64,000 nt of DNA, taken from positions 124,001 through 188,000 of the forward strand of contig NZ_MUZU01000005.1 of the NCBI RefSeq assembly GCF_002000085.1, given 5' to 3'. The notes beneath the pieces were generated by a model that saw only the letters and a program-made list of their open reading frames with translations, did no database searches and had not been told where the DNA came from. This stretch comes from Pseudocolwellia agarivorans (GTDB lineage: Bacteria > Pseudomonadota > Gammaproteobacteria > Enterobacterales > Alteromonadaceae). Positions 46,711 through 56,944 of this stretch are shown here, piece after piece; within the stretch, counting starts at the first letter, position 1, and every line of letters starts with the position of its first letter. The translations under genes and the position numbers were made by a program.

Positions 46711-48267
46711 TTAACTCAGAAAAGCTTTATACGCTTCGTTGTTCGTTTCTTCTTGGCATTCATAGCCTAATGCTTCGATATGTTGAAAAAAAGCATCTTG
46801 GCTATCGTTAGCTACTGAAAAGCCCGCAAGCACTTGTCCAAACGCTGCACCATGATTACGATAATGAAATAGCGTAATATTCCAATGTTCACCAAGGGTT
46901 TCTAAAAATTTTTCAAGAGCTCCCGGATATTCTGGAAATTCAAATCTAAAGATACGTTCTTGTAAAGGTGGTGTTGATAAACCACCTATCATGTATCGCA
47001 CATGTAATTTAGCGAGTTCGTTTTCTGTTAAGTCAGTAACGTTATAACCTTTTTGGTTTAAATCTGCAGATAGCTGCTGGCGTTCATCAGGTTCTCCCCC
47101 TAAACGAACACCCACAAATATGTTTGCATGAGTTTTGCTTTGATCAGACTCGACATACCGATAGTTAAATTCGGTAATCACTTTACCACCAATCGCCTTG
47201 CAAAAGTTTTTAAAACTGCCTTTTTCTTCAGGGATTGCCACAGCAAAAACGGCTTCTTTTTGCTCACCTAGTTCACAACGTTCAGATACATAACGCAAAC
47301 TATGAAAGTTCATGTTAGCGCCTGACAAAATAGCAACTAGGTTCTCGTTTCCTTGGCTTGTTTTACAGTATTTAGTAATACCTGCTAACGATAAAGCCCC
47401 TGCGGGTTCGGCAATTACGCGCGTTTGTTCAAAAATGTCTTTGATTGAAGCGCATATTTCGTCGGTTGTTACCGTAATAACGTCGTCGCAATATTGTTGA
47501 ATTAGCTTAAAAGTATGCTCACCAATACGTTTTACAGCAACACCATCAGCAAATAATCCTACTTGCTCTAGGTCGGTAGGTTCACCTGCTTCCATCGCGA
47601 CTTTTAAACAGGCAGAATCTTCAGCTTCAACGCCAATGACTTTGATACTAGGCTTTAACTGTTTTAAGTAAACAGCCATACCGGCAAGTAGACCACCACC
47701 GCCAACAGGTATAAAAACAACATCTATTTTAGATAGTTGTTGTAGTAACTCTTTGGCTACGGTGCCTTGTCCAGCAATAACATCAGGATCATCAAAAGGA
47801 TGAATAACTGTTTTTTTTTCGTCAATGGAAAATTGCTGTGAAGCGAGTTGAGCTTCGTTGAAGCTTTTACCTATCAAACGCACTTCTGCACCAAAACGAC
47901 GCACATTATCCACTTTAATATCTGGTGTGGTAATTGGCATGACTATGGTCGCTTTGATGCCTAGCTTATGTGCAGCAAGTGCTAGGCCTTGAGCATGGTT
48001 ACCCGCTGAAGCGGCAATAACACCATGAATACTTTGTTCTTCTGATAAATGAGAAAGCTTGTTATAAGCGCCTCTTAATTTAAAAGAATGAACAGGTTGC
48101 TGATCTTCACGTTTTAAATAAATCGTATTATTTAAACGAGTAGACAACTTGGTTAATGGCGTTAAATCAGTTTCAACAGCAACATCATACACAGGCGCTA
48201 ATAAAATTCGACGTAGGTATTCTAAGCCGATTTCACTTTGGGTTTTATTAGCAAATGCCTGCGTCAT
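46711..48267 (-). CDS. ilvA: Threonine ammonia-lyase, biosynthetic
   Basis: IlvA deaminates threonine to 2-oxobutanoate, the first step of isoleucine synthesis, and is feedback-inhibited by isoleucine. The PLP lysine lies in HSFKLRGAYNKL, and the cofactor glycine loop is VGGGGLLAGMAVYL. Two C-terminal ACT-like domains (EFPEYPGALEKFLETLG in the last) give 518 residues, the length of the allosteric enzyme. Its ATG overlaps the ilvD stop by one base (TAATG). It is the last gene of ilvG-M-D-A. Confidence 0.97.
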   Translation of the reverse strand: MTQAFANKTQSEIGLEYLRRILLAPVYDVAVETDLTPLTKLSTRLNNTIYLKREDQQPVHSFKLRGAYNKLSHLSEEQSIHGVIAASAGNHAQGLALAAHKLGIKATIVMPITTPDIKVDNVRRFGAEVRLIGKSFNEAQLASQQFSIDEKKTVIHPFDDPDVIAGQGTVAKELLQQLSKIDVVFIPVGGGGLLAGMAVYLKQLKPSIKVIGVEAEDSACLKVAMEAGEPTDLEQVGLFADGVAVKRIGEHTFKLIQQYCDDVITVTTDEICASIKDIFEQTRVIAEPAGALSLAGITKYCKTSQGNENLVAILSGANMNFHSLRYVSERCELGEQKEAVFAVAIPEEKGSFKNFCKAIGGKVITEFNYRYVESDQSKTHANIFVGVRLGGEPDERQQLSADLNQKGYNVTDLTENELAKLHVRYMIGGLSTPPLQERIFRFEFPEYPGALEKFLETLGEHWNITLFHYRNHGAAFGQVLAGFSVANDSQDAFFQHIEALGYECQEETNNEAYKAFLS

Positions 48268-50123
48268 TATTCTTCCCCGTCAAGTAATGCTCTGTTACGC
48301 ACTGCGCCTTTATCAGCACTTGTTGCTAACATTGCGTAGTTTTTCAATGCGTAGCTGATTGGACGAACACGATCAACAGGTTTCCAAGCGCCTTTGCCTT
48401 TAGCGTTCATAGCCGCGCGACGTGTTTCAAGCTCAGTTTCAGATACTTGTAAAGTAATTTGGCGGGTAGGAATATCAATATGAATGATATCGCCTTGCTC
48501 AACTAATGCGATAGTGCCACCATCAGCTGCTTCAGGCGATACATGTCCAATAGATAAACCTGAAGTACCGCCAGAGAAGCGACCATCAGTTAATAAGGCA
48601 CAGGCTTTACCTAATCCCATCGATTTTAAGTAAGTGGTTGGGTATAGCATTTCTTGCATACCTGGACCGCCTTTAGGACCTTCATAACGAATAACAACCA
48701 CTTCGCCAGCAACAACTTTACCATCTAAAATACCCGCTACTGCTGCATCTTGGCTTTCAAAAATATGTGCAGGACCAGTAAATACTAAGTTATCGTCAGA
48801 AACACCTGCGGTTTTAACAACACAACCATCAACAGCAATATTGCCTGAAAGTACGGCTAAACCACCTTCGGTAGAAAAGGCGTGTTCAATACTACGAATA
48901 CAGCCATTTTCTCTGTCTTCATCTAATGTATCCCAACGACAATCTTGACTAAATGCTTTCGTGGTACGAATGCCAGCAGGACCTGCGCGGTAGAATTTTT
49001 TAACATCTTCATCGTCAGTGACTTTAATGTCGTATTTAGCGATAACATCAGCAAGTGAAGTACCTAAAATATTTGGGACATCTGTTTTTAGTAATCCTGC
49101 GCGTGATAATTCACCTAAAATAGCAATTACACCACCAGCGCGATGCACATCTTCCATATGATATTTAGGGGTCGACGGTGCAACTTTACATAACTGTGGA
49201 ACGAGGCGAGACAGTTTATCCATGTCTTCCATGGTGTAATCTATTTCTGCTTCTTGAGCTGTCGCTAATAAATGTAAGATAGTATTGGTTGAACCACCCA
49301 TAGCAATATCTAAACACATAGCGTTTGAGAACGAATCTTTGTTAGCAATATTACGAGGTAATGCAGACTCGTCGTTATCTTGGTAATAACGTTTTGTTAG
49401 TTCAACAATTTGTTTGCCCGCTTTTAAAAATAATTGTTCACGGTCAGCATGTGTTGCCAGCATTGAACCGTTACCCGGTAAAGCTAAACCTAATGCTTCT
49501 GCTAAACAGTTCATTGAGTTTGCTGTGAACATACCTGAACAAGAACCACACGTTGGACAAGCTGAGCGTTCTACTTGATCAGATTGCTCGTTAGATACTT
49601 TTGGATCTGCACCTTGGATCATGGCATCAACTAAATCGAGTTTGATGATTTGATCTGAAAGCTTTGTTTTACCTGCTTCCATAGGGCCACCAGAAACAAA
49701 AATTACTGGGATGTTTAAACGCATTGCTGCCATTAGCATGCCAGGAGTTATTTTGTCACAGTTTGATATACACACCATAGCATCAGCACAATGGGCATTT
49801 ACCATGTATTCAACTGAATCAGCAATTAAGTCACGTGATGGTAAGCTGTAAAGCATGCCACTGTGACCCATAGCAATACCGTCATCAACGGCAATGGTAT
49901 TAAATTCTTTGGCAACACCACCGGCTTCTTCAATAGCGCCAGCAACAAGTTGTCCCATGTCTTTTAAATGTACATGACCCGGAACAAATTGTGTAAATGA
50001 GTTAACAACAGCAATAATTGGTTTTCCGAAATCACCATCAGTCATCCCAGTTGCACGCCAAAGCGCACGAGCGCCAGCCATATTACGGCCTTGAGTCGAA
50101 GTTGCAGATCTTAATTTAGGCAT
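48267..50123 (-). CDS. ilvD: Dihydroxy-acid dehydratase
   Basis: IlvD dehydrates dihydroxy acids to 2-keto acids, the third common step of valine and isoleucine synthesis. The iron-sulfur cluster cysteines are in [13 protein letters not shown] and [15 protein letters not shown], with [15 protein letters not shown] and [15 protein letters not shown] nearby. The product is 618 residues, close to E. coli IlvD (616). It begins [21 protein letters not shown] 117-base gap without ilvE separates it from ilvM, so a second promoter is possible. Confidence 0.98.
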   Translation of the reverse strand: MPKLRSATSTQGRNMAGARALWRATGMTDGDFGKPIIAVVNSFTQFVPGHVHLKDMGQLVAGAIEEAGGVAKEFNTIAVDDGIAMGHSGMLYSLPSRDLIADSVEYMVNAHCADAMVCISNCDKITPGMLMAAMRLNIPVIFVSGGPMEAGKTKLSDQIIKLDLVDAMIQGADPKVSNEQSDQVERSACPTCGSCSGMFTANSMNCLAEALGLALPGNGSMLATHADREQLFLKAGKQIVELTKRYYQDNDESALPRNIANKDSFSNAMCLDIAMGGSTNTILHLLATAQEAEIDYTMEDMDKLSRLVPQLCKVAPSTPKYHMEDVHRAGGVIAILGELSRAGLLKTDVPNILGTSLADVIAKYDIKVTDDEDVKKFYRAGPAGIRTTKAFSQDCRWDTLDEDRENGCIRSIEHAFSTEGGLAVLSGNIAVDGCVVKTAGVSDDNLVFTGPAHIFESQDAAVAGILDGKVVAGEVVVIRYEGPKGGPGMQEMLYPTTYLKSMGLGKACALLTDGRFSGGTSGLSIGHVSPEAADGGTIALVEQGDIIHIDIPTRQITLQVSETELETRRAAMNAKGKGAWKPVDRVRPISYALKNYAMLATSADKGAVRNRALLDGEE

Positions 50124-50240
50124 AATTTTGTATCCAATTGTATCTATCGTAAGGTATTTTTAAAGTTTATATTTCTTCATATAAGCTTTGTAAATGATGT
50201 AATGTTTCTGTAGTGAGTTACTATTAAGGTTCAGTATTTA

Positions 50241-50480
50241 TTACGTATTATTGTCAACACTGACGCTTTTTATATCGATTAATTTATTAATTTGATCAAC
50301 AAGTAACTCAATAGGACGTTCACTTTTTACCATTAAGTGGATTGTACCTATGTTTGTGCCTGTGTTCACATCAGCACTAATACCATCAATCAAAAATCCA
50401 CGGTAGCGAGTTACTTGTAAAATGCGTTCTAATACAACTTGTTTGTCATCAACGGTGATGGTTAATTGGTAATTATTCAT
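50241..50480 (-). CDS. ilvM: Acetolactate synthase II regulatory subunit
   Basis: IlvM is the small ACT-domain subunit of acetolactate synthase isozyme II and activates IlvG. The 79-residue protein carries one ACT domain (LTITVDDKQVVLERILQVTR, then GFLIDGISADV). It follows ilvG immediately, with its ATG one base from the ilvG stop. This size and position match IlvM rather than the longer IlvN or IlvH. Confidence 0.93.
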   Translation of the reverse strand: MNNYQLTITVDDKQVVLERILQVTRYRGFLIDGISADVNTGTNIGTIHLMVKSERPIELLVDQINKLIDIKSVSVDNNT

Positions 50481-52145
50481 CTATATGCTCTCCATCATTT
50501 TGTCGTTGGCTGTATTAGGCGGTACAAGTGGCCAAACATTATCTTCTGCATCAATTTTAATTTTTAATAAGTAAGCACCATCGTGATCTAACATTTCAGC
50601 TACAGCAGCCGTTACTTCACTTTTCTTAGTGATTTCTTTTGCTTTAATATCAAAAGCATTAGCTAACATAATAAAATCAGGGTTATCTGATAAATCAGTT
50701 TCGCTTAAGCGACCATTAAAGAATAGGTCTTGCCATTGTCTTACCATACCTAACTTAGCGTTATCGATGAGTAATATTTTTACAGGCAATTGGAAGCGTT
50801 TAATGGTTGCTAATTCTTGTACGTTCATCATAAATGAACCGTCACCCGAGACAGCAATAACACAGTCTGTAGGTCGACTAACTTGTGCACCAATAGCAGC
50901 AGGTAAGCCAAAACCCATTGTGCCCATACCACCACTGGTTAAAAAGTCACTTGGGTCGTTAAATAACATGTGTTGTGCGGCCCACATTTGGTGCTGGCCA
51001 ACATCCGTAGTTACACAAGTGTTTTTAGGCATAGTGTCGCTAATTTCTTTTAAAACTGCTGGTGCGTAAATCTTTTCACCGGGGTGATCATATCTCCAAC
51101 CATTATCAGCTTTACTTTGTTGACATCGTTTCTGCCAGTCTGCAATTGATAATGGTATAGCTAATGCAGGTAGGTTAATCTTTAAATCACCTAATATTGC
51201 TGCATCAGCTTTACGACGTTTGTTGATTTCTGCGGTATCTATATCAAAATGAATAACTTTAGCATTAGGTGCAAACTCATCAAGCTTACCAGTTACACGG
51301 TCATCAAAACGAGCACCTACCACAACTAATAAATCTGACTCTTGTACAGCAAGGTTTGAAGCCTTAGTACCATGCATACCTAGCATGCCTAAGTAATTCT
51401 CGTTTTCAGGATCAATTGCCCCTAAACCTTTCAGGGTTGATACACATGGCATCCCTGTTTTGTTACAAAACTCACGTAATTCATCAATGGCGTTTGCCAT
51501 ACCAACACCACCACCTACGTATAAAATAGGCTTTTTAGCTTTGCTTAATAAGCTGATAGCGTTAGTAACATCTACTGGAGGAAGTTTTACTTTGTTGGGT
51601 AATTGCGATAAATCATCAAGACTACAATTGATTTCAGCCAATTGAATATCTTTAGGAATATCAACTAAAACTGGACCTTGTCGACCTTCAAGTGCGATAG
51701 CAAATGCTTGATGGAGTACAGAAGCTAAATCATTAATATCAGTAACTTGGAAAGAGTGTTTAGTACACGCAAGCGATAAACCAAATACATCGATTTCTTG
51801 GAATGCATCAGAGCCCATAGCGGCTGTAGGTACTTGGCCTGTAATTGCTACAATAGGAATTGAATCTGCTAAGGCATCAGCAAGACCTGTAATCAGGTTA
51901 GTAGCACCAGGGCCAGAGGTTGCCATACAAACCCCCACTTTATCAGATGCTCTTGCATAACCAACGGCAGCAAATGCAGCACCTTGTTCATGCCTACATA
52001 AATAATGTTCAACTTCGCTGTCATACAAAGCATCGTAAATGGGCATGATGGCACCACCAGGGTAACCAAATACGTGCTTTACACCGTGCTCTTGTAAAAC
52101 GGCAAATAATAATGAACCACCTGTGTGCTTTTGATCGCTAGCCAT
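50481..52145 (-). CDS. ilvG: Acetolactate synthase II catalytic subunit
   Basis: IlvG is a thiamine-diphosphate and FAD enzyme that condenses pyruvate with pyruvate or 2-oxobutanoate. The catalytic Glu is in [16 protein letters not shown], the family motif is [16 protein letters not shown], and the ThDP motif is [20 protein letters not shown]. The frame is open throughout (554 residues), unlike the frameshifted ilvG of E. coli K-12. The ATG at 52145 ([13 protein letters not shown]) is preferred over an upstream TTG. It is preceded by a leader peptide gene and attenuator. Confidence 0.97.
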   Translation of the reverse strand: MASDQKHTGGSLLFAVLQEHGVKHVFGYPGGAIMPIYDALYDSEVEHYLCRHEQGAAFAAVGYARASDKVGVCMATSGPGATNLITGLADALADSIPIVAITGQVPTAAMGSDAFQEIDVFGLSLACTKHSFQVTDINDLASVLHQAFAIALEGRQGPVLVDIPKDIQLAEINCSLDDLSQLPNKVKLPPVDVTNAISLLSKAKKPILYVGGGVGMANAIDELREFCNKTGMPCVSTLKGLGAIDPENENYLGMLGMHGTKASNLAVQESDLLVVVGARFDDRVTGKLDEFAPNAKVIHFDIDTAEINKRRKADAAILGDLKINLPALAIPLSIADWQKRCQQSKADNGWRYDHPGEKIYAPAVLKEISDTMPKNTCVTTDVGQHQMWAAQHMLFNDPSDFLTSGGMGTMGFGLPAAIGAQVSRPTDCVIAVSGDGSFMMNVQELATIKRFQLPVKILLIDNAKLGMVRQWQDLFFNGRLSETDLSDNPDFIMLANAFDIKAKEITKKSEVTAAVAEMLDHDGAYLLKIKIDAEDNVWPLVPPNTANDKMMESI

Positions 52146-52290
52146 GTTTTTTAATCTATTCAAATAGTATCCACTTGCTGATCTGTTAAAAGAAATTTAA
52201 GTGAATATTGTTTGAATAGCATTCTCCAGTGTTAGTTTGAATTAAAGGTTATTTTACGTTTAATGAGCATTATATTGATAACTCTTAAAC

Positions 52291-52324
52291 GATAAAGACC
52301 CCCGGTTCTTTCGAAGCGAGGGTC
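52291..52324 (-). terminator. ilv attenuator terminator
   Basis: On the minus strand GACCCTCG pairs with CGGGGGTC (one T-G pair) around a 12-base loop, then CTTTATC. It lies between the ilvL stop and ilvG, the classic place for an attenuator that ribosome stalling on ilvL would disrupt. Confidence 0.82.
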
Positions 52325-52348
52325 TGTTTATCTGTGTGTTGCTTTATT

Positions 52349-52432
52349 TTAGCTCAACGAAAACCCCTGCGACGATTTAATAATAATCACCACGACGAGA
52401 AGGTTAATAATCACTGAGTTTAGTTTTTGCAT
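52349..52432 (-). CDS. ilvL: ilv operon leader peptide
   Basis: A 27-residue leader peptide beginning MQKLNSVIINLLVVVIIIK and ending SSQGFSLS. Nearly half its residues are Leu, Val or Ile, with runs LLVVVIII, so translation should stall when any branched-chain aminoacyl-tRNA is scarce. It ends 25 bases before the attenuator hairpin, and ilvG follows about 200 bases downstream. It is divergent from comM, as in E. coli where yifB (comM) neighbours ilvL. The ribosome site is weak. Identification rests on composition, position and attenuator. Confidence 0.9.
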   Translation of the reverse strand: MQKLNSVIINLLVVVIIIKSSQGFSLS

Positions 52433-52707
52433 TTTTGGTTAATTTTCTTGAATAATTGTTTATGCATTTCTTTACGAAATAAAGCAGCCTATTTAAATTA
52501 GTACCATAGCTTAATGGCTTTGAGCAAGCTTTTAATTAGAGCTTTTTGAAATACTCACTGGTTGATCTGTTATATGGCCTTTCCAAACTAGCGCTTTTTT
52601 AAGAGATATAAAAATACATTGAAAGAGTAAATATCAAACAATTGTTGTTGCTTTTTTGTTAAATGAGTAAACTGGATCCAGAACAGAATAATAAAAAAGG
52701 ATTTTGT

Positions 52708-54234
52708 ATGTCGCTTGCTTGTGTTTATAGCCGTGCTCGTTTTGGTCTTGAATCACCTTTGGTTACCGTTGAAGTACATTTAGCTAATGGTTTACCCGCT
52801 TTTAATATTGTTGGCCTCCCTGAAACATCGGTTCGAGAATCTAAAGATCGTGTGCGCAGTGCTATTATTAATTGTGGTTACGAGTTTCCGGCCAAAAGAA
52901 TCACCATAAATTTAGCACCAGCAGATTTACCCAAAGAAGGTGGCCGTTTTGATTTGCCTATCGCGATAGGTATTCTTGCTGCTTCAGAGCAATTGCCCGC
53001 TGTTGATTTATCTGATTATGAATTTGCTGGTGAGCTATCGTTGTCGGGCGAGTTACGATCTATTATCGGTGAAATTCCTATGGCGATGGCAAGTTGTGAA
53101 AGTAAACGCACTTTAATTATTCCTAAAGCAAACGCGGAGCAAGCCAGTTGGGTTAAACAAGCAAAAATTCACGCGATAGATCACTTAACACAGCTTTACC
53201 CACATTTTTCTCGTCAAATTACATTACCTTTGGTTGAAGAAAAAGAGTTTGCTTGTGCCCAATCAGTAAAAACTGCACTTGATATGGCTGATGTTATTGG
53301 CCAGCCATTAGCCAAAAGGGCATTAGAGATCGCAGCCAGTGGCGCTCATAATCTACTTTTTGTGGGGCCGCCGGGCACAGGAAAAACTATGTTAGCGAGT
53401 CGATTGCCTGGTATTTTGCCACCCATGACAGAGAAAGAAGCGCTAGAAGCTGCTTCTATTCAATCGATATGTCATCAAAATATTGATGATAGCTCTTGGT
53501 TAACAAGGCCTTTTCGAGCGCCACATCACACAGCATCGTCAGCGGCATTAGTAGGCGGTGGCAGCCAACCTCAACCGGGTGAGATCTCTTTAGCTCATAA
53601 TGGCGTTTTATTTTTAGACGAACTGCCAGAATTTGAAAGAAAAGTGTTAGATGTACTTAGAGAGCCAATGGAGTCAGGTGAAGTGTGCATTTCAAGAGCT
53701 CTGCAAAAACAAACATTTCCTGCAAAATTTCAGTTGATTGCGGCAATGAACCCAAGCCCTACAGGATTTTATAACGACAACCGCAGTACACCTGAACAAG
53801 TGTTACGTTACCTAAATCGTTTATCAGGTCCATTTTTAGATCGCATTGATATTCAAATTGAAGTAGCGCGTTTACCACGAGGTATGTGGGCTCAAAATGA
53901 ACAAAAAAGTGAATCAAGCGAAACGATTCGAGCGCGAGTTGCTTTGTGTCGTGACGTACAAATTGCTCGCCAAGGTATTGCCAATGCACATTTAGGCAGT
54001 GCAGAAGTTCGTCAGTATTGTAAATTAAATACGCAAGATAACGAATTTTTAGAGCTAGCTGTTGAAAAGTTAGGCCTGTCGACAAGAGCTCATCATAAAA
54101 TTTTAAAAATAGCGCGTACGCTAGCTGATATGGAAGGCATGGAAAATATTAATAATTCACATATTACAGAGGCCTTGTCATACCGAGCAATGGACCGAAT
54201 AATAAAACACTTAACGCAACAAGTGAGTGTTTAG
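52708..54234 (+). CDS. comM: ComM/YifB family Mg-chelatase-like AAA+ ATPase
   Basis: ComM is a hexameric helicase that promotes branch migration during integration of DNA taken up by natural transformation. The N-terminal Lon-protease-like fold includes VHLANGLPAFNIVGLPETSV. The AAA+ core has Walker A GPPGTGKTMLASRLPG, Walker B VLFLDELPEF and FRAPHHTASSAALVGGG. A C-terminal YifB domain follows. I start at ATG 52708 (MSLACVYSRARFG) with AAGGA seven bases upstream; an upstream ATG at 52663 lacks support. 508 residues, E. coli YifB size. It is convergent with ilvY. Confidence 0.94.
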   Translation: MSLACVYSRARFGLESPLVTVEVHLANGLPAFNIVGLPETSVRESKDRVRSAIINCGYEFPAKRITINLAPADLPKEGGRFDLPIAIGILAASEQLPAVDLSDYEFAGELSLSGELRSIIGEIPMAMASCESKRTLIIPKANAEQASWVKQAKIHAIDHLTQLYPHFSRQITLPLVEEKEFACAQSVKTALDMADVIGQPLAKRALEIAASGAHNLLFVGPPGTGKTMLASRLPGILPPMTEKEALEAASIQSICHQNIDDSSWLTRPFRAPHHTASSAALVGGGSQPQPGEISLAHNGVLFLDELPEFERKVLDVLREPMESGEVCISRALQKQTFPAKFQLIAAMNPSPTGFYNDNRSTPEQVLRYLNRLSGPFLDRIDIQIEVARLPRGMWAQNEQKSESSETIRARVALCRDVQIARQGIANAHLGSAEVRQYCKLNTQDNEFLELAVEKLGLSTRAHHKILKIARTLADMEGMENINNSHITEALSYRAMDRIIKHLTQQVSV

Positions 54235-54250
54235 ATTGACGAAATAAGTA

Positions 54251-55129
54251 TTACAGCAAAGTATCAAAGAATGCTTTAACTAGAGGTTGTTCTTTGTTTT
54301 GATTTAAACAACATATGCCTAGTTCGAACGGTTCAATCTCGCCCGCGTTAGGCAAGTACTGTACTCGGTCTTTTACCGGACTATTCTCTACAACCACTTG
54401 CGGCACTATACCCACACCACAACCTAAGGCGACCATACTCACCAAGGCTTCATGTCCTGAAACCGTTGCGTAAATGTTTGGCTTACCTTGTTGTTTCTTA
54501 CGATACCAATATTCAAACCGTTTTCGGGCTGGGCCATGTTCGGGCAAGATAATTGGAATATTTGACCACGATAAAATATCTTCTTGAAGCAACTGCTGTA
54601 CTTTACAGCTCATGGTGGGGGCTATGATCGATAACGGAATACGCGCTACTTGATCAAAGTGGAAAATACGCGTGAGACTTTCAGGCTTTGCCGCAATGGC
54701 AATATCAACCGCTTGATGTTCAAGTTGCTCAAATGCGTCGGAAGCATCACCTGTGGTTAGCATAATTTCTACTAACGGATTTTGTTCACGAAACTTATCA
54801 AGTAGAGGCGGTAAATGACTGTATGCCGCGGTAACTGAACAGTAAATATGAATTTTTCCTTTGAGTGTAGTTTGTTTTTGCTCTAACGATAAGGTAAGTA
54901 AATGCCATTGTTCAATTTGTTGTTCAGCATAATTTTGCAGTTGTTTACCTGCTTCGGTGAGTACAACTGTGCGGTTATCGCGGTGTAAAACATCACAGCC
55001 AATTTCAGTTTCAATACGCTGAATAGATCGACTCAGGGTTGATGGACTAACATGATAGGCTTCAGCTGTTTTACCGAAGTGCAAACTTTTAGCTAAGTGG
55101 CTAAACATTTTCAGCGATTTAATATCCAT
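54251..55129 (-). CDS. ilvY: LysR-type activator of ilvC
   Basis: IlvY senses acetolactate/acetohydroxybutyrate and activates ilvC. The winged helix reads LHFGKTAEAYHVSPSTLSRS, and the effector domain has HIYCSVTAAYSHLPPLLDKF and GHEALVSMVALGCGVGIVPQ, all close to E. coli IlvY by memory. The ATG at 55129 with GAGG five bases upstream gives 292 residues beginning MDIKSLKMF; an upstream in-frame ATG at 55153 would add eight. It is divergent from ilvC, with candidate operators between. Confidence 0.95.
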   Translation of the reverse strand: MDIKSLKMFSHLAKSLHFGKTAEAYHVSPSTLSRSIQRIETEIGCDVLHRDNRTVVLTEAGKQLQNYAEQQIEQWHLLTLSLEQKQTTLKGKIHIYCSVTAAYSHLPPLLDKFREQNPLVEIMLTTGDASDAFEQLEHQAVDIAIAAKPESLTRIFHFDQVARIPLSIIAPTMSCKVQQLLQEDILSWSNIPIILPEHGPARKRFEYWYRKKQQGKPNIYATVSGHEALVSMVALGCGVGIVPQVVVENSPVKDRVQYLPNAGEIEPFELGICCLNQNKEQPLVKAFFDTLL

Positions 55130-55160
55130 CTTACCCTCAAAATAATATGACATTGAAAGG

Positions 55161-55308
55161 GTGTTGCATAAAACGCAACACTCCAGTGTAAATATATCAC
55201 TTTAAGCAACGTTCGTCATAGCTTAATATCGCATTATGGTCAGAAACACTGACAATTTATCTGTTAATTACATTTAACAATTCTATTTATTATCACTATG
55301 CAATAGTG
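55161..55308. promoter_or_regulatory. ilvY-ilvC intergenic operators
   Basis: A perfect inverted repeat GTGTTGC-ATAAAAC-GCAACAC lies at 55161-55181; its core TTGC-N7-GCAA has the LysR-type T-N11-A layout and sits 32-52 bases upstream of ilvY. A second dyad, CACTA-TGCAA-TAGTG (55294-55308), lies 43 bases before ilvC, and a third, GTCAG-AAACA-CTGAC, at 55239-55253. TTAACA at 55274 may be the ilvC -35 box. IlvY binding is inferred from position. Confidence 0.6.
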
Positions 55309-55350
55309 CTCGGGTAAACATAATGTTTACGTCGATTGAGGAGAGCAAAC

Positions 55351-56829
55351 ATGGCTAACTATTTTAATACATTAAGCTTACGTGAAAAACTAGATCAATT
55401 AGGTCAATGTCGTTTCATGAAGCGTGAAGAATTCGCAGACGGTTGTAACTTCCTTAAAGGTTGGAACATTGTAATTGTTGGTTGTGGTGCTCAAGGTTTA
55501 AACCAAGGTTTAAACATGCGCGATTCTGGCTTAAACATTTCTTATGCTTTACGTGAAGCTGCAATTGCTGAAAAACGTCAATCATGGCAGTGGGCTACAG
55601 AAAACGGTTTTACTGTTGGTACATACGACGAGTTAATTCCTACTGCTGATTTAGTACTAAACCTTACTCCTGATAAGCAGCATACTTCAGCGGTAACAGC
55701 TGTTATGCCATTAATGAAAGAAGGTTCTTCTTTAGCTTACTCTCACGGTTTCAACATCGTTGAAGAAGGTATGCAAATCCGTAAAGACATCACAGTTGTA
55801 ATGGTTGCTCCTAAATGTCCGGGTACTGAAGTACGTGAAGAATACAAACGTGGTTTTGGTGTTCCTACACTTATCGCTGTTCACCCTGAGAATGATCCTC
55901 AAGGTAACGGTTGGGCAATCGCTAAAGCATACGCTTCAGCAACTGGTGGTGACCGTGCTGGTGTTTTACAGTCGTCTTTCATCGCTGAAGTTAAGTCTGA
56001 CCTTATGGGTGAGCAAACGATTCTTTGTGGTATGTTACAAACTGCAGCAATCTTAGGTCATAAGCAATTAGTGGCTCAAGGTGTTGACGCAGGTTACGCA
56101 CGTAAATTATTACAATACGGTATTGAAGGCGTTACTGAAGGTTTAAAATATGGCGGCATCACTAACATGATGGACCGTTTATCAAACCCAGCTAAAATTA
56201 AAGCGTTTGATATGTCTTTAGAATTAAAAGAAATTTTACGTCCTTTATTCCAAAAGCATATGGATGACATCATCGAAGGTCGTTTCTCTGCAGGTATGAT
56301 GGCAGATTGGGACAACGGCGATGCTAACTTATTAAAATGGCGTGAAGAAACGGCTGAAACGTCTTTTGAAAAAGCGCCTGAGTGTGATACTGAAATTACA
56401 GAGCAAGAATACTACGACAAAGGTATATTCTTAGTTGCTATGGTTAAAGCCGGTGTTGAACTAGCGTTTGAAGCTATGGTTGATTCAGGTATTATCAATG
56501 CTTCTGCATACTACGAGTCATTACACGAAACTCCGTTAATTGCGAACACTATCGCACGTAACATGTTATACGAAATGAACGTTGTTATTTCTGATACAGC
56601 TGAGTACGGTAACTACTTATTCTCACACGCTGCTGTTCCTCTATTAGAAGAATATGCAAGCAAGTTAACATTAGAAGAATTAGGCGAAGGCTTAAAAACT
56701 ACATCTAACGGTGTTGATAACAAACGTTTAATTGAAGTTAACGAAGCAATTCGCAGCCATGAAGTTGAAGCGATTGGTAAAGAATTACGTGGCTACATGA
56801 CAGACATGAAGCAAATTGTTGAAGGCTAA
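55351..56829 (+). CDS. ilvC: Ketol-acid reductoisomerase, class II
   Basis: IlvC isomerises and reduces acetolactate or acetohydroxybutyrate with NADPH, the second common step of valine/isoleucine synthesis. The Rossmann motif is [20 protein letters not shown], and [18 protein letters not shown] and [11 protein letters not shown] are family blocks. The length of 492 residues marks the long class II enzyme of enterics. A strong GAGGAGA precedes ATG 55351. It is monocistronic under probable IlvY control and ends in a composite terminator. Its codon use is strikingly optimised (GGT, CGT), as expected of a highly expressed gene. Confidence 0.97.
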   Translation: MANYFNTLSLREKLDQLGQCRFMKREEFADGCNFLKGWNIVIVGCGAQGLNQGLNMRDSGLNISYALREAAIAEKRQSWQWATENGFTVGTYDELIPTADLVLNLTPDKQHTSAVTAVMPLMKEGSSLAYSHGFNIVEEGMQIRKDITVVMVAPKCPGTEVREEYKRGFGVPTLIAVHPENDPQGNGWAIAKAYASATGGDRAGVLQSSFIAEVKSDLMGEQTILCGMLQTAAILGHKQLVAQGVDAGYARKLLQYGIEGVTEGLKYGGITNMMDRLSNPAKIKAFDMSLELKEILRPLFQKHMDDIIEGRFSAGMMADWDNGDANLLKWREETAETSFEKAPECDTEITEQEYYDKGIFLVAMVKAGVELAFEAMVDSGIINASAYYESLHETPLIANTIARNMLYEMNVVISDTAEYGNYLFSHAAVPLLEEYASKLTLEELGEGLKTTSNGVDNKRLIEVNEAIRSHEVEAIGKELRGYMTDMKQIVEG

Positions 56830-56848
56830 TTAACCTTTTATAGATTGC

Positions 56849-56890
56849 TGAAAAAGCGGTATGTAGATAATTCTACAGCCGCTTTTTTAT
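56849..56890 (+). terminator. ilvC terminator, composite hairpin
   Basis: Outer stem AAAAAGCGG (56851-56859) with CCGCTTTTT (56879-56887), inner stem TGTAGA-TAAT-TCTACA (56862-56877), then TTATTG. Confidence 0.9.
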
Positions 56891-56944
56891 TGTCGTAAAT
56901 AAATAGATTGTTGTACTATCCAGCCCCTATTTTAAAAGGTATGA

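Noticed and set aside
50629-51069. 146-codon plus-strand frame inside ilvG
   Set aside because: Antisense to a highly conserved enzyme; composition is that of a shadow frame.
53759-54085. 108-codon minus-strand frame inside comM
   Set aside because: Antisense to the conserved YifB C-terminal domain; no independent support.
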